Shown piece after piece: positions 16,976 to 26,266 of a DNA stretch of 64,000 bases. The stretch lies in assembly GCF_028128765.1 (NCBI RefSeq), contig NZ_LBJG01000093.1, positions 248,001-312,000 on the forward strand, read 5' to 3'. Source of the DNA: Bradyrhizobium sp. CCBAU 51627 (GTDB lineage Bacteria > Pseudomonadota > Alphaproteobacteria > Rhizobiales > Xanthobacteraceae). A program made the translations under genes and the position numbers. Each line of letters opens with the position of its first letter. Positions within the stretch are counted from its first letter, which is position 1. Below the pieces are notes generated by a model. It was not told where the DNA came from, searched no databases, and saw nothing but the letters and a program-made list of their open reading frames with translations.

Positions 16976-17989
16976 ATGGACGACCTGAAATCGATCATTG
17001 GAAAAGTCGCGACCGGCGCCAGCCTGTCGCGTGAGGAAGCCGCCTCCGCCTTCGACGCTGTGATGTCCGGCGAGGCCACGCCCTCGCAGATGGGCGGCCT
17101 CCTGATGGCGCTCCGCGTACGCGGCGAAACGGTGGAAGAAATCACCGGCGCGGTGACGGCGATGCGCTCGAAGATGCTCACCGTCGACGCACCCGCCGAT
17201 GCCGTCGACATCGTCGGCACTGGCGGCGACGGCTCCGGCTCGGTCAACGTCTCGACCTGCGCCTCCTTCATCGTCTCGGGCGCCGGCCTGCCGGTCGCCA
17301 AGCACGGCAACCGCGCGCTGTCATCGCGCTCGGGCGCCGCCGACGTGCTGGCCTCGCTCGGCGTGAAGATCGACCTCAGGCCTGACCAGGTCGGGCGCTG
17401 CGTCCGCGAATGCGGCATCGGCTTCATGTTCGCGCCAGCCCATCACCCCGCGATGAAGAACGTCGGCCCGACCCGCGTCGAGCTCGCCACCCGCACGATC
17501 TTCAATCTGCTCGGCCCCCTGTCCAACCCGGCCGGCGTCAAGCGGCAGATGGTCGGCGTGTTCTCACGGCAATGGGTGCAGCCGCTGGCGCAGGTGCTGA
17601 AGAATCTGGGCTCCGAATCCGCCTGGGTGGTGCACGGGTCCGACGGCCTCGACGAGATCACCCTCACCGGCCCGACCTTCGTCTCCGCACTCCACAATGG
17701 CGAGATCAGGAATTTCGAGGTGACGCCCGAGGATGCCGGCCTGTCGCGCTGCGAGCCCGGCGCCCTCAAGGGCGGCGACGCCGATGCCAATGCGATCGCG
17801 CTGCAAAGCGTGCTCGACGGCAAGCCAGGCCCCTATCGCGACGTCGCGCTGCTTAACGCCGCTGCCGCGTTCATCGTCGCCGGCCGCGCCAAAGACCTCA
17901 AAGAGGGCGTCGCAATCGGCGCGAAATCGCTCGACAGCGGCGCGGCGAACGCACGGCTGAAGCATCTGATCGCGGTCTCGAACAGCTGA
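16976..17989 (+). CDS. trpD: Anthranilate phosphoribosyltransferase
   Basis: This protein of 337 residues transfers phosphoribose from PRPP to anthranilate in tryptophan synthesis. Motifs: GTGGDGSGSVNVSTCASF (residues 81-98, the PRPP-binding signature), AKHGNRALSSRSGAADVL, FMFAPAHHPAMKNVGPTR and LGPLSNPAG. trpC follows after seven bases and moaC one base later, so trpD-trpC-moaC form one tight operon. trpE and trpG are not in the window. No attenuator or leader peptide is visible before trpD. Confidence 0.97.
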   Translation: MDDLKSIIGKVATGASLSREEAASAFDAVMSGEATPSQMGGLLMALRVRGETVEEITGAVTAMRSKMLTVDAPADAVDIVGTGGDGSGSVNVSTCASFIVSGAGLPVAKHGNRALSSRSGAADVLASLGVKIDLRPDQVGRCVRECGIGFMFAPAHHPAMKNVGPTRVELATRTIFNLLGPLSNPAGVKRQMVGVFSRQWVQPLAQVLKNLGSESAWVVHGSDGLDEITLTGPTFVSALHNGEIRNFEVTPEDAGLSRCEPGALKGGDADANAIALQSVLDGKPGPYRDVALLNAAAAFIVAGRAKDLKEGVAIGAKSLDSGAANARLKHLIAVSNS

Positions 17990-17996
17990 GCCTGTC

Positions 17997-18818
17997 ATGT
18001 CGGACATCCTGACCAAGATCGAAGCCTACAAGCGCGAGGAGATCGCAGCCGCCAAGCGCGCACAGCCGCTCTCGGCCGTCGAGGCGAAGGCAAAGGCGCA
18101 AGGCGTGCCGCGCGGCTTCGTGCGCGCGATCAGGGCCAAGCATGCCAACGGCGACTACGCCCTGATTGCCGAGGTGAAGAAAGCCTCTCCCTCCAAGGGA
18201 CTGATCCGCGCCGATTTCGATCCGCCGCTGCTCGCCAAGGCCTATGAGGCTGGCGGAGCGGCCTGCCTGTCTGTGCTGACTGATGCGCCCTCCTTCCAGG
18301 GCCATCTCGACTTCATGGTGGCGGCGCGCGCGGCAGCCTCGCTGCCTGTGCTGCGCAAGGATTTTCTGTTCGATACCTATCAGGTCGTCGAAGCGCGCGC
18401 CCATGGCGCCGATTGCATTCTCATCATCATGGCCGCGCTCGATGACGCCACGGCCAAGGACCTCGAGGACGCGGCACTTGCCTATGGCATGGACGTGCTG
18501 ATCGAGATCCACGATCGCGCCGAGCTTGATCGCGCGCTGAAGCTGCGCTCGCCGATGATCGGGGTCAACAACCGCAACCTGCGCACCTTCGAGACCGCGC
18601 TGGCGACCAGCGAGGTGCTGGCCCCGTTGATTCCGCAGGAGCGGCTGATGGTCGGCGAGAGCGGAATCTTCACGCCCAGCGACCTCGCAAGGCTCGAGCG
18701 CGTCGGCATGTCGACCTTTCTGGTCGGCGAAAGCCTGATGCGGCAGGCCGACGTGACCGCCGCGACACGCACGCTGCTCGCGCGGGAGGGCAAGGTCCGC
18801 GCCACGGGCACGCGCTGA
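17997..18818 (+). CDS. trpC: Indole-3-glycerol phosphate synthase
   Basis: This TIM barrel of 273 residues closes the ring of CdRP to give indole-3-glycerol phosphate. Seen: LIAEVKKASPSKGLIRADFDP (residues 55-75, with the catalytic Glu and Lys), LSVLTDAPSFQGHLD, LPVLRKDFLFDTYQV (catalytic Lys), IGVNNRNLRTFET and MVGESGIFTPSDLARL. It is monofunctional: no TrpF domain is fused. It lies seven bases after trpD and one base before moaC. Confidence 0.97.
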   Translation: MSDILTKIEAYKREEIAAAKRAQPLSAVEAKAKAQGVPRGFVRAIRAKHANGDYALIAEVKKASPSKGLIRADFDPPLLAKAYEAGGAACLSVLTDAPSFQGHLDFMVAARAAASLPVLRKDFLFDTYQVVEARAHGADCILIIMAALDDATAKDLEDAALAYGMDVLIEIHDRAELDRALKLRSPMIGVNNRNLRTFETALATSEVLAPLIPQERLMVGESGIFTPSDLARLERVGMSTFLVGESLMRQADVTAATRTLLAREGKVRATGTR

Positions 18819-18819
18819 T

Positions 18820-19335
18820 ATGGCGCGCAAGCCCGCAAAGGCCCAGCCTTCGAGCAAGGCCAGCCCTGCCCTCACCCATATCGGCGCCTCCGGCGAGGCG
18901 CGAATGGTCGACGTCTCGGACAAGGCCGCAACCGAGCGGCTCGCCGTCGCCGAAGGCCGCGTCATCATGGAGAAGGCGACGCTCGACCTGATCGTGTCGG
19001 GCAACGCCAAGAAGGGCGACGTGCTTGGCACCGCGCGCATCGCCGGAATCATGGCAGCCAAACGCACCTCGGAGCTGATCCCGCTCTGTCATCCGCTGGC
19101 ACTCTCGAAAGTCACGGTCGACATCGAGCCCGATACGAAGCTGCCGGGTTGCATCGTCCGCGCCAGCGTCAAGGTGACCGGACCCACCGGCGTCGAGATG
19201 GAGGCGCTGACGGCGGTCTCGGTCGCCTGCCTCACCATTTACGACATGATCAAGGCGGTGGAGCGCGGCGTGCGCATCGAGGGCATCCACCTCATCGAAA
19301 AGCTGGGCGGCAAGTCTGGCCACTACCGGGCATGA
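18820..19335 (+). CDS. moaC: Cyclic pyranopterin monophosphate synthase MoaC
   Basis: This protein of 171 residues makes cyclic pyranopterin phosphate, the second product of molybdenum cofactor synthesis, together with MoaA. Motifs: MVDVSDKAATERLAVAEG (residues 28-45), KRTSELIPLCHPLALSKV, GPTGVEMEALTAVSVACLTIYDM and the C-terminal LGGKSGHY with the catalytic Lys. It starts one base after trpC. In relatives moeA usually follows directly (recalled); here a 7-kb block intervenes and moeA starts at 26401. Confidence 0.97.
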   Translation: MARKPAKAQPSSKASPALTHIGASGEARMVDVSDKAATERLAVAEGRVIMEKATLDLIVSGNAKKGDVLGTARIAGIMAAKRTSELIPLCHPLALSKVTVDIEPDTKLPGCIVRASVKVTGPTGVEMEALTAVSVACLTIYDMIKAVERGVRIEGIHLIEKLGGKSGHYRA

Positions 19336-19581
19336 TCTCGCCGTGACGTCAGCGCCGCGCTGATCGATTCGAACTTGGTGTTGGGTCTGCCGCCCGGGCC
19401 GTTCACGACGGCGATGATTGACGTCGCCCGCCTATTGCCATGCACGTCGATTGCATTTGCGCGTTGCGGTTCATGTCGCATTAACCGTGCTTCCTAACGC
19501 CGCCTCCATATCGATCCCGTAAACCGACGGATGTGACGGAGATCGCGAATTGACCCTGGCGTGTGCACGGCAACCATCGAG

Positions 19582-22302
19582 ATGATGACGAGATACGGCA
19601 GTCGCCTGCTTGACCACGCCTTCGTGCGCAGCGGACCGATCCGCTGGCTCGTGGTGGGCGGCACACTCCTGATCGCGGCCATCGCCGTCGGCGCGGTGCT
19701 GATGGCGCAGAATTTTCGTGAGCGCGCGCTGCGCAACTCCGCCCGCGAGTTGGAAAACACCGTTCTGCTGCTCGCCCATCATTTCGATCAGCAATTGCAG
19801 GATTTCGCCGTTATCCAGAGGGATTTCGTCGATCACGTGCAGACAATCGGCGTCACCGATGCCAAGGATTATCGCAAACGCCTCTCCGGCGAAGACACTC
19901 ACCGGATGCTGCGCTCGAAGATCGAGGCGCTGCCCTATATCGGCGGCGTCAACGTCATCGACGACGAAGGCAACGTGATCAATTCGTCGACGGCATGGCC
20001 GTCTCCGAAAGTGAACGTTGCCGATCGCGCCTATTTTCGTACGTTCAAATACGACCCTCACGCGCCCGAGGTCCTGATTGAGCCGCTTCATAGCCGGATC
20101 TCCGGCCAATGGACGATCCTGATCGTGCGCAAGATCGTCGGTCCGAACGGCGAATTCATCGGCGTCGTCGGACGTGGCATCGAGCCCGCCGGGTTCGAGA
20201 AATTCTTCGCCTCGGTGGTGCTCGGCGAAGGCGGGACGATCTCGATGCTGCACCGGGACGGCACGCTGCTCGCCCGTTATCCCCATTCCAGTGAATTGAT
20301 GGGACGGAACTTCAAGACCGGCTCGTTCGACCAACAGAAGGTTTTCGGCCTCGACCACTTTGCCGGCCGCTTTGTCAGTCCCGTCGACGGCGAAGACCGG
20401 CTGATCTCAGCGCGTGCCCTGCCCCACTTCCCGATCCTGATGATGGCCACGACCACGCGCGCGGCGGCCCTGGCGGACTGGCGCGAGCAGATCGGCATCC
20501 TGATCTCTGTCGCCGGCGCCTCCGCACTCGCCATCGCCGGCGTTCTGATTGCGATCGTGCGCAAGCTCCTCGAGCAGCACCGCATGTCACGGGAGCGGCT
20601 GACGCTGGAGAAGCAGCGCCTCGACCGCGCCGTCAACAACATGACCCAGGGCCTGCTGCTGTTCGACGCCTCGCAGCGGCTCGTGGTGTGCAACCAGCGC
20701 TATATCGAGATGTACGGGCTGTCGCCCGAGGTCGTGAAGCCGGGCTGCAGCTTCCGCGACATCATCGCGCACCGAAAGGAAACCGGCTCGTTCACGGGCG
20801 AGGTCGACAAGTATGTCACCCTCGTGCTGCGTGACATTCACGTCCGCAACTCGATGGTCATCGACACCGCCGACGGCCGCTCGATCCAAATCGTCAACGA
20901 GCCGCTCGCCGATGGTGGCTGGGTGGCGACCCATGAGGATATCACCGAGCGCCGCCGCATCGAGGAGCGTATCACCCACCTCGCCCATTTCGACTCCCTG
21001 ACGGACCTGCCGAATCGCACCATGTTCCACGAACATCTGCGCGGGGAGCTCGCAGCCATCGCCGACGGCGAAGAGCTCGCGGTGCACTACATCGACATCG
21101 ATGAATTCAAGGGCGTCAACGACGCGCTGGGCCATCTCGTCGGCGACGAGCTGTTGAAATCCGTGGCGGAGAGCCTTCGCAAGTGCGCAGGCCCTACCGA
21201 CTTCGTGGCGCGGCTCGGTGGCGACGAATTCGCGATCGTGCAGAGCGCCGTGCCCTCACAGGACCAGGTCAGCGAGCTCGTCGCACGCGTCTTCGCGGCG
21301 ATCCGCGCACCGTTCGACTGCATGGGCCATCACCTCACCACCGATGCCAGCATCGGCATCGCGCTGGCGCCGGGACACGGCACCGCGCTGGACCAAATCC
21401 TGAAGAATGCGGACATGGCGATGTACGCGGCCAAATCCGCCGGCCGTCGCACCTATCGCTTCTTCGAACCGGAGATGGACGCCAAGGTGCGCGAGCGGCG
21501 CCAGCTGGAAATCGATCTTCGCCACGCCATCGCTTCTGGCGGGCTCGAAGTCTTTTACCAGCCTTGCTTGAGCCTCAAGGACGACCGCATCACCGGTTGC
21601 GAGGCGCTGGTGCGCTGGCGCCATCCCGAGCGCGGCATGGTTTCGCCCGCCGAGTTCATCCCGATCGCGGAGGATACCGGGCTGATCAACGAGATCGGCG
21701 AATGGGTGCTGACGACCGCCTGCCGCGACGCGGCCGGCTGGCCCGACGACATCCGCCTCGCCGTCAACGTCTCGCCGGTGCAGTTCAAGAGCGGCACGCT
21801 GGCGCTGAAGATCATGGCGGCGCTGGCCGCGTCCAACCTGCCGGCGAGCCGGCTTGAGCTCGAGATCACCGAGGCCGTGCTGATCCGCGACGACGACGCC
21901 GCCCTTGCGATCCTGCACCAGCTCCGCGCCATCGGCGTCCGCATCGCACTCGACGATTTCGGCACCGGCTACTCCTCGCTGAGCTACCTGCACCGCTTCC
22001 CGTTCGACAAGATCAAGATCGACCGCTGCTTCGTCGGCGACATCGCCGGCCCCGACGGCTCCGCCAGCATCGTGCAGGCCGTGGTGAGTCTCGCCAGCGC
22101 CCGCCGCATGGCGACCACGGCCGAAGGGGTCGAGACCGAGGAGCAGCAGCGACTGTTGCGCACGCTCGGCTGCACCGAAATGCAGGGCTATCTGTTCAGC
22201 GCCGCAAAGCCGGCCGACAAGGTGCTGGAGCTGTTCGCGCTGCATCGCAGCCGCCTCGCCCAGCGTGGTGGCAGCGAAGGCCGGCGCCGCGAGGCGGGTT
22301 AG
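19582..22302 (+). CDS. Membrane-bound GGDEF-EAL protein (cyclic di-GMP turnover) with extracytoplasmic sensor and PAS
   Basis: This protein of 906 residues has a membrane segment near residues 20-42, a periplasmic double-Cache-like sensor (about 45-280: VNVIDDEGNVINSS, ADRAYFRTFK, GVVGRGIEP), a second membrane segment (about 300-325), a coiled segment and PAS domain (about 345-460), GGDEF and EAL. The diguanylate cyclase motif GGDEF is intact (about 545), but the I-site RxxD position reads GPTD, so product inhibition is doubtful. The EAL half keeps EALVRW, VNVSP, ELEITEA, LDDFGTGYSSL, KIDR and AEGVET, so it should be an active phosphodiesterase. A GTG at 19561 is an alternative start; no clear ribosome site decides. 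Confidence 0.92.
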   Translation: MMTRYGSRLLDHAFVRSGPIRWLVVGGTLLIAAIAVGAVLMAQNFRERALRNSARELENTVLLLAHHFDQQLQDFAVIQRDFVDHVQTIGVTDAKDYRKRLSGEDTHRMLRSKIEALPYIGGVNVIDDEGNVINSSTAWPSPKVNVADRAYFRTFKYDPHAPEVLIEPLHSRISGQWTILIVRKIVGPNGEFIGVVGRGIEPAGFEKFFASVVLGEGGTISMLHRDGTLLARYPHSSELMGRNFKTGSFDQQKVFGLDHFAGRFVSPVDGEDRLISARALPHFPILMMATTTRAAALADWREQIGILISVAGASALAIAGVLIAIVRKLLEQHRMSRERLTLEKQRLDRAVNNMTQGLLLFDASQRLVVCNQRYIEMYGLSPEVVKPGCSFRDIIAHRKETGSFTGEVDKYVTLVLRDIHVRNSMVIDTADGRSIQIVNEPLADGGWVATHEDITERRRIEERITHLAHFDSLTDLPNRTMFHEHLRGELAAIADGEELAVHYIDIDEFKGVNDALGHLVGDELLKSVAESLRKCAGPTDFVARLGGDEFAIVQSAVPSQDQVSELVARVFAAIRAPFDCMGHHLTTDASIGIALAPGHGTALDQILKNADMAMYAAKSAGRRTYRFFEPEMDAKVRERRQLEIDLRHAIASGGLEVFYQPCLSLKDDRITGCEALVRWRHPERGMVSPAEFIPIAEDTGLINEIGEWVLTTACRDAAGWPDDIRLAVNVSPVQFKSGTLALKIMAALAASNLPASRLELEITEAVLIRDDDAALAILHQLRAIGVRIALDDFGTGYSSLSYLHRFPFDKIKIDRCFVGDIAGPDGSASIVQAVVSLASARRMATTAEGVETEEQQRLLRTLGCTEMQGYLFSAAKPADKVLELFALHRSRLAQRGGSEGRRREAG

Positions 22303-22350
22303 GATGTCGCAGGAGATGGCACCTTTGGTGCTGCTCTCCTGAAACGAATT

Positions 22351-22380
22351 CGCCCGGGAGTGGTCATCCACTCCCGGGCG
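22351..22380. terminator. Bidirectional hairpin terminator between GGDEF-EAL and ctpA genes
   Basis: CGCCCGGGAGTGG-TCAT-CCACTCCCGGGCG is a perfect 13-bp stem with a 4-base loop. It lies between convergent genes (plus gene ends 22302, minus gene ends 22405). It has no T run on either side, but position and stability favour a shared terminator. Confidence 0.7.
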
Positions 22381-22404
22381 ATCGATGCAGCGAGGCGGCA
22401 ATCT

Positions 22405-23742
22405 CTAGTTCGGCACCGTCGTCTTCGGCGCCGGCTTCACGGCCGCCGCATTGACGGTGACGCCGTGCAGGAAGTCGTAGGCCGCGTGCAGGGCCTTGTC
22501 GTCCTTCTCTTCCGGCGGAACGTAAGATTGCGATCCGGTTTGCTCCTTGCCGTCGGCGGCCTGCAGATGACCGCGCATCTGCGACTCCGCCATGGTGTCG
22601 ACGCGGCCCTTCAGCTCGGCCGGGACGTCCTGGAGGATCTCGATATCGGGCGCGATGCCCTGGGCCTGGATCGAACGGCCCGACGGCGTGTAGTAGCGCG
22701 CGGTGGTCAGTGCCAGCGCGCCGTTGCCGGCGCCGAGCGGAATGATGGTCTGCACCGAGCCCTTGCCGAAGGTGCGCGTGCCGATCAGGGTCGCGCGCTT
22801 GTGGTCATGCAGGGCGCCGGACACGATTTCCGAGGCCGAGGCCGAGCCGCCATTGATCAGGACAACCAGCGGCTTGCCCTTGATGAGATCGCCGCCATGC
22901 GCGGTAAAGCGCTGAGTCTCTTCCGGATTGCGGCCGCGGGTCGAGACGACCTCGCCGCGCTGCAGGAACGCGCTCGACACCGACACGGCCTGGTCGAGCA
23001 GGCCGCCCGGATTGTTGCGAAGGTCCACCACGTAGCCGACGAGCTTCTCCTGCGGGACGTCCTTGGAGATCGAGGCAATCGCCTTCTTCAGGCCGTCGGT
23101 GGTCTGCTCGTTGAAGGAGGTGATGCGGATGTAGCCGATGTCGCCGTTCTCGACGTGGAAACGCACCGGGCGGACATGGATGATCTCGCGCTTGATCGCG
23201 ACATCGAGCGGGGCGTCGGCGCCCTTGCGCACGATGGTGAGCTTGGTCTGGGTATCGACCGGCCCCTTCATCTTGTTGACGGCTTGCTCGAGGGTCATGC
23301 CCTGCACCGCATCGCCGTCGATCTTGCTGATGAGGTCGCCGGACATGATGCCGGCCTTCGACGCCGGAGTGTCGTCGATCGGCGAGACGACCTTGACGAG
23401 GCCGTCTTCCATCGTGACCTCAATGCCAAGACCGCCGAACTCACCGGAGGTGGTCTCCTGCATCTCGGTCCAGGCCTTGGCGTTCATGTAGCGCGAATGC
23501 GGGTCGAGCGAGGTCACCATGCCCGTGATCGCGCCTTCGATCAGCTTGGAATTATCGGGCTTCTCGACATAGCTCGCCTTCACCCGCTCGAAAACCTCGC
23601 CGAACAGGTTGAGCTGGGAATAGGCACCGTCCGTACCGGCCGCCGCCCGTGCCGCCCATAGTCCGCCCTGCGGACCGGATACGAGAAGGGTCAGGCATGC
23701 TCCGGCGAGCGCGCCTAGGGGGAACAGCAGGGTTTTCCGCAT
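22405..23742 (-). CDS. S41 carboxyl-terminal processing protease (CtpA-type)
   Basis: This protease of 445 residues has an N-terminal signal or anchor (LLFPLGALAGACLTLLVSG), a PDZ domain (about residues 85-165, EFGGLGIEVTMEDGLVKVVSP...DDTPASKAGIMSGDLISKI) and an S41 catalytic domain. The nucleophile is in INGGSASASEIVSGAL and the general-base Lys in GTRTFGKGSVQT. Such proteases cleave C-terminal tails of periplasmic proteins. ATG 23742 (MRKTLLFPLG) is chosen because the signal begins there; a longer start at 23796 adds 18 polar residues. It is divergent from the hydroxy-acid oxidase gene. Relatives usually carry another ctpA elsewhere (recalled), so this may be a paralogue. Confidence 0.9.
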   Translation of the reverse strand: MRKTLLFPLGALAGACLTLLVSGPQGGLWAARAAAGTDGAYSQLNLFGEVFERVKASYVEKPDNSKLIEGAITGMVTSLDPHSRYMNAKAWTEMQETTSGEFGGLGIEVTMEDGLVKVVSPIDDTPASKAGIMSGDLISKIDGDAVQGMTLEQAVNKMKGPVDTQTKLTIVRKGADAPLDVAIKREIIHVRPVRFHVENGDIGYIRITSFNEQTTDGLKKAIASISKDVPQEKLVGYVVDLRNNPGGLLDQAVSVSSAFLQRGEVVSTRGRNPEETQRFTAHGGDLIKGKPLVVLINGGSASASEIVSGALHDHKRATLIGTRTFGKGSVQTIIPLGAGNGALALTTARYYTPSGRSIQAQGIAPDIEILQDVPAELKGRVDTMAESQMRGHLQAADGKEQTGSQSYVPPEEKDDKALHAAYDFLHGVTVNAAAVKPAPKTTVPN

Positions 23743-24047
23743 GGAATGGGTGGCCTTTTCGCTTAGCGGGTTCTTTTGAGGCTTGGCAGCCGCCATGCAA
23801 ATGGCGATCCAGCCCGGTTCTCACAATATCATTCTGGTTTCTTCAAGGCCGGCCGCCACGCGGGCGCGTGTCCGGTCGAAATCCCTTCGCCCTGAACCTG
23901 AACATTTGACAACGTCCGGAACACCGGCCCCGGGGAGCAGGATCGGTCCGCCGAGCCACGTCTCGCAGCTATGCGATTTTAGGATGGTTTTGGAGGGCCG
24001 AACCGGATAGGCGATGGAATAAGGCTTCAAATTCTCGGGAGGACAAC

Positions 24048-25175
24048 ATGAACGAAGCACTCCGGCCGGAACGGAACATCGAGCTCGGCGCCAGCAACGA
24101 GCCGTTCCAGAACTTGCACGAATTCCTCCGGAAGGCGCGTTCCAACCTCAACCAGAATGCCTGGGACTACATCGTCGGCGCGGCCGAGACCGAGACCACG
24201 ATGCGCCGCAACCGCATGGCGCTGGACGAGATCGCTTTCCGCCCGCGTGTGCTGCGTGACGTGCGCAGGGTCGACGGCTCGGTCGAGGAGTTCGGCCGCA
24301 AGATGCGCCTGCCCGTGGTGCTGGCGCCCGTCGGCGCACTGGAAATCTTCGACCCGCATGGTGCGGCGAGCGTCGCACGCGCCGCCGGCGCTTTCGGGGC
24401 GTCGCACATGCTAAGCTCGGTCTCCGAGCCCGGCCTGGAAAAGACCGCCGAAGCCGCCCCCGATGCGCTGCGCATGTATCAGCTCTATGTCCGCGGCGAT
24501 GATGCATTCGTTGCCGACGTCGTCAGCCGCGCCGAGAAGGCCAACTATGCTGCCTTCTGCCTGACCGTCGACACCGCCCATTACAGCCGTCGTGAGCGCG
24601 ACATTGCCAAGCGCTACGTTCGCGAGAGTCGCCTGCGCGCTACCGGTGGCGATTATCAGAAAGGTCTGGAATGGCGGACCGTGAAGATGATCAAGGACAG
24701 GTTCAAGATCCCGCTGATCCTCAAGGGGATCGCCACTGCCGAGGACGCGCAGCTCGCGATCGACCACGGCGTCGAGTGGATCTATGTTTCCAACCACGGC
24801 GGACGCCAGCTTGATCACGGCCGCGGCGCCATGCATGTGCTGCCCGAGATCGTGGACGCCGTGAAGGGCCGCGCCAAGATCATGGTCGATGGCGGCATCT
24901 GCCGCGGCACCGACATCGTCAAGGCGATTGCGGCGGGCGCCGACCTTGTCGGCATTGGCCGGCTGCAGTGCTGGGCGCTGGCCGCCGCCGGCGAAACCGG
25001 CGTAACGCGGATGCTGGAACTGCTGGAGGACGAGGTGCTGCGCTGCCTCGGCCTGTTGGGCGCCACCACCTTCGCCGAGGTCAACAAATCCTGCCTGCAC
25101 CCGGCCGCTGCAACCAACGCACCGAGCGTGTTCAGCGCGTTCCCGCTGTTCGACCACGAACCCTATCGGTACTGA
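24048..25175 (+). CDS. FMN-dependent alpha-hydroxy-acid oxidase/dehydrogenase (LldD/glycolate oxidase family)
   Basis: This TIM barrel of 375 residues has the family's FMN and substrate residues: YIVGAAETETTMRRNR (residues 41-56), PVVLAPVGA, YQLYV, LTVDTAHYSRRERD, a catalytic-barrel Lys in IPLILKGIA, the active-site stretch SNHGGRQLDHGRG (catalytic His and Arg, about 247-259) and VDGGICRGTDIVKAIAAGAD. It should oxidise an L-2-hydroxy acid such as lactate, glycolate or mandelate. ATG 24048 follows GGGAGGACAAC. A HAD phosphatase gene follows after 15 bases; a phosphoglycolate-to-glycolate route is conceivable but unproved. Confidence 0.88.
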   Translation: MNEALRPERNIELGASNEPFQNLHEFLRKARSNLNQNAWDYIVGAAETETTMRRNRMALDEIAFRPRVLRDVRRVDGSVEEFGRKMRLPVVLAPVGALEIFDPHGAASVARAAGAFGASHMLSSVSEPGLEKTAEAAPDALRMYQLYVRGDDAFVADVVSRAEKANYAAFCLTVDTAHYSRRERDIAKRYVRESRLRATGGDYQKGLEWRTVKMIKDRFKIPLILKGIATAEDAQLAIDHGVEWIYVSNHGGRQLDHGRGAMHVLPEIVDAVKGRAKIMVDGGICRGTDIVKAIAAGADLVGIGRLQCWALAAAGETGVTRMLELLEDEVLRCLGLLGATTFAEVNKSCLHPAAATNAPSVFSAFPLFDHEPYRY

Positions 25176-25190
25176 CGAGAGAAGGACGCA

Positions 25191-25817
25191 ATGACCTCGC
25201 TTTCTCCCGGTAGCGCGGATGCGCTTCTGTTCGATCTCGGGCGCGTGGTGCTCGACATCGATTTTTCCAAGGCAATCGCCTGCTGGGCGGGACATGCCGG
25301 GTGCGAGCCCGAAGCCATTGTCGCGCGTTATGCACGCGACAGCGAGGCCTACCGGCTGCATGAGGTCGGCAAGCTCAGCGACGAGGACTATTTCGCCTCG
25401 CTGCGCGCATCCCTCGGCATCAGCATTTCGGATGCGCAATTCCTCGAGGGGTGGAATGCGATCTTCGCCGGCGAGATGCCCGACATCGCGGAGCTGCTGC
25501 CGCGCGCCGCGAAACGGATGCCGCTCTATGCGTTCTCCAACACCAACCGCCCGCATGTGGACTATTTCTCGAAGGAATATGCCGATCTGCTCGGCCATTT
25601 CCGCGAGCTGTATCTGTCCTCCAGCATCGGCCTGCGAAAGCCCGATGCAGAGGCCTTCGACCATGTCGTCGCCGCAATCGGCGTGCCGGCAAAGCGGATC
25701 GTGTTCTTCGATGACCTCGCCGAGAACATCGAAGGCGCCCGCTCCCGCGGCCTGACCGTGGTCCACGTGACCTCGTCGCAGGATGTCGCCAACGCGTTCA
25801 TCGCGCTGGGGATTTGA
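25191..25817 (+). CDS. HAD-superfamily phosphatase, YihX-like
   Basis: This protein of 208 residues opens with FDLGRVVLDIDFSKAI (about residues 14-29), the nucleophile loop with the DLGxVxxDIDF pattern of YihX (alpha-D-glucose-1-phosphate phosphatase). Motif II is in YAFSNTNRPH, motif III in SSIGLRKPDAEAF and motif IV in IVFFDDLAENIEGAR. The alpha-helical cap lies between about 30 and 95. AAGGA precedes the ATG. It is probably cotranscribed with the hydroxy-acid oxidase. The class is well supported; the sugar phosphate or phosphoglycolate substrate is not determined. Confidence 0.87.
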   Translation: MTSLSPGSADALLFDLGRVVLDIDFSKAIACWAGHAGCEPEAIVARYARDSEAYRLHEVGKLSDEDYFASLRASLGISISDAQFLEGWNAIFAGEMPDIAELLPRAAKRMPLYAFSNTNRPHVDYFSKEYADLLGHFRELYLSSSIGLRKPDAEAFDHVVAAIGVPAKRIVFFDDLAENIEGARSRGLTVVHVTSSQDVANAFIALGI

Positions 25818-25969
25818 TCCCACGATTGCTCCTCCAGCCGGCAGCCTTCGGCGAGCTATTTGGCTGAAGATATGGAACCAACTCACTTTGTGCATTTTTG
25901 TACAGAGTTCCGGGGAACGAACGCCCGCGTCCGGACTCATCACTCGGTTGGGCATTCTACATCGGACTT

Positions 25970-26170
25970 ATGGACGTGTTGGGCAAAACCTACCTCACCA
26001 AGCAGGCCTCCCTGCTGATGAAATTCGCCAGAACCACCTCGGATTCTGAGCTTTCCGCAAAGCTGATCAGCAAGGCTGCCGATTTGAAGGCGCAGGCCGA
26101 TCCGATGCCCGACAAGGATCAGGGCCCTCAACCGCCCGACGTCAGTCCGGACGGGCTGCCTGGAACCTGA
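25970..26170 (+). CDS. Small conserved-looking hypothetical protein, 66 residues
   Basis: The reading frame begins MDVLGKTYLTKQASLLMKFA and continues with a helix-rich, Lys/Ala-rich stretch (SAKLISKAADLKAQ) and a Pro/Asp-rich tail. I recall similar small proteins from Bradyrhizobium, but no function is known. A frame extension upstream to a TTG at 25898 is possible; the ATG gives the more natural amphipathic start. There is no signal peptide. A weak ribosome site makes it uncertain. Confidence 0.5.
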   Translation: MDVLGKTYLTKQASLLMKFARTTSDSELSAKLISKAADLKAQADPMPDKDQGPQPPDVSPDGLPGT

Positions 26171-26173
26171 CAG

Positions 26174-26266
26174 ATGCTGGCCAGGGCGCTCATCCTTCTC
26201 GTGCCTGCGATGACCATTCTCGCGCCGGTCTGTGTGGCCTTCCGGATCATGCCGCGGCGGACGTGA
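26174..26266 (+). CDS. Possible 30-residue hydrophobic peptide
   Basis: A short frame four bases after the previous gene encodes MLARALILLVPAMTILAPVCV..., almost wholly one membrane segment, ending FRIMPRRT. The hydrophobic core followed by a basic end looks like a small membrane protein, but the length makes chance possible. It is offered only as a candidate. Confidence 0.25.
   Translation: MLARALILLVPAMTILAPVCVAFRIMPRRT

Noticed and set aside
22360..23661. A long plus-strand frame antisense to the CtpA-type gene
   Set aside because: No ribosome site and no domain; the S41 protease on the minus strand is well supported.
25870..25910. EcfG-type (GGAAC-N17-CGTT) promoter before the 66-residue gene
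   Set aside because: GGAAC is present, but the -10 position reads TTTT rather than CGTT.
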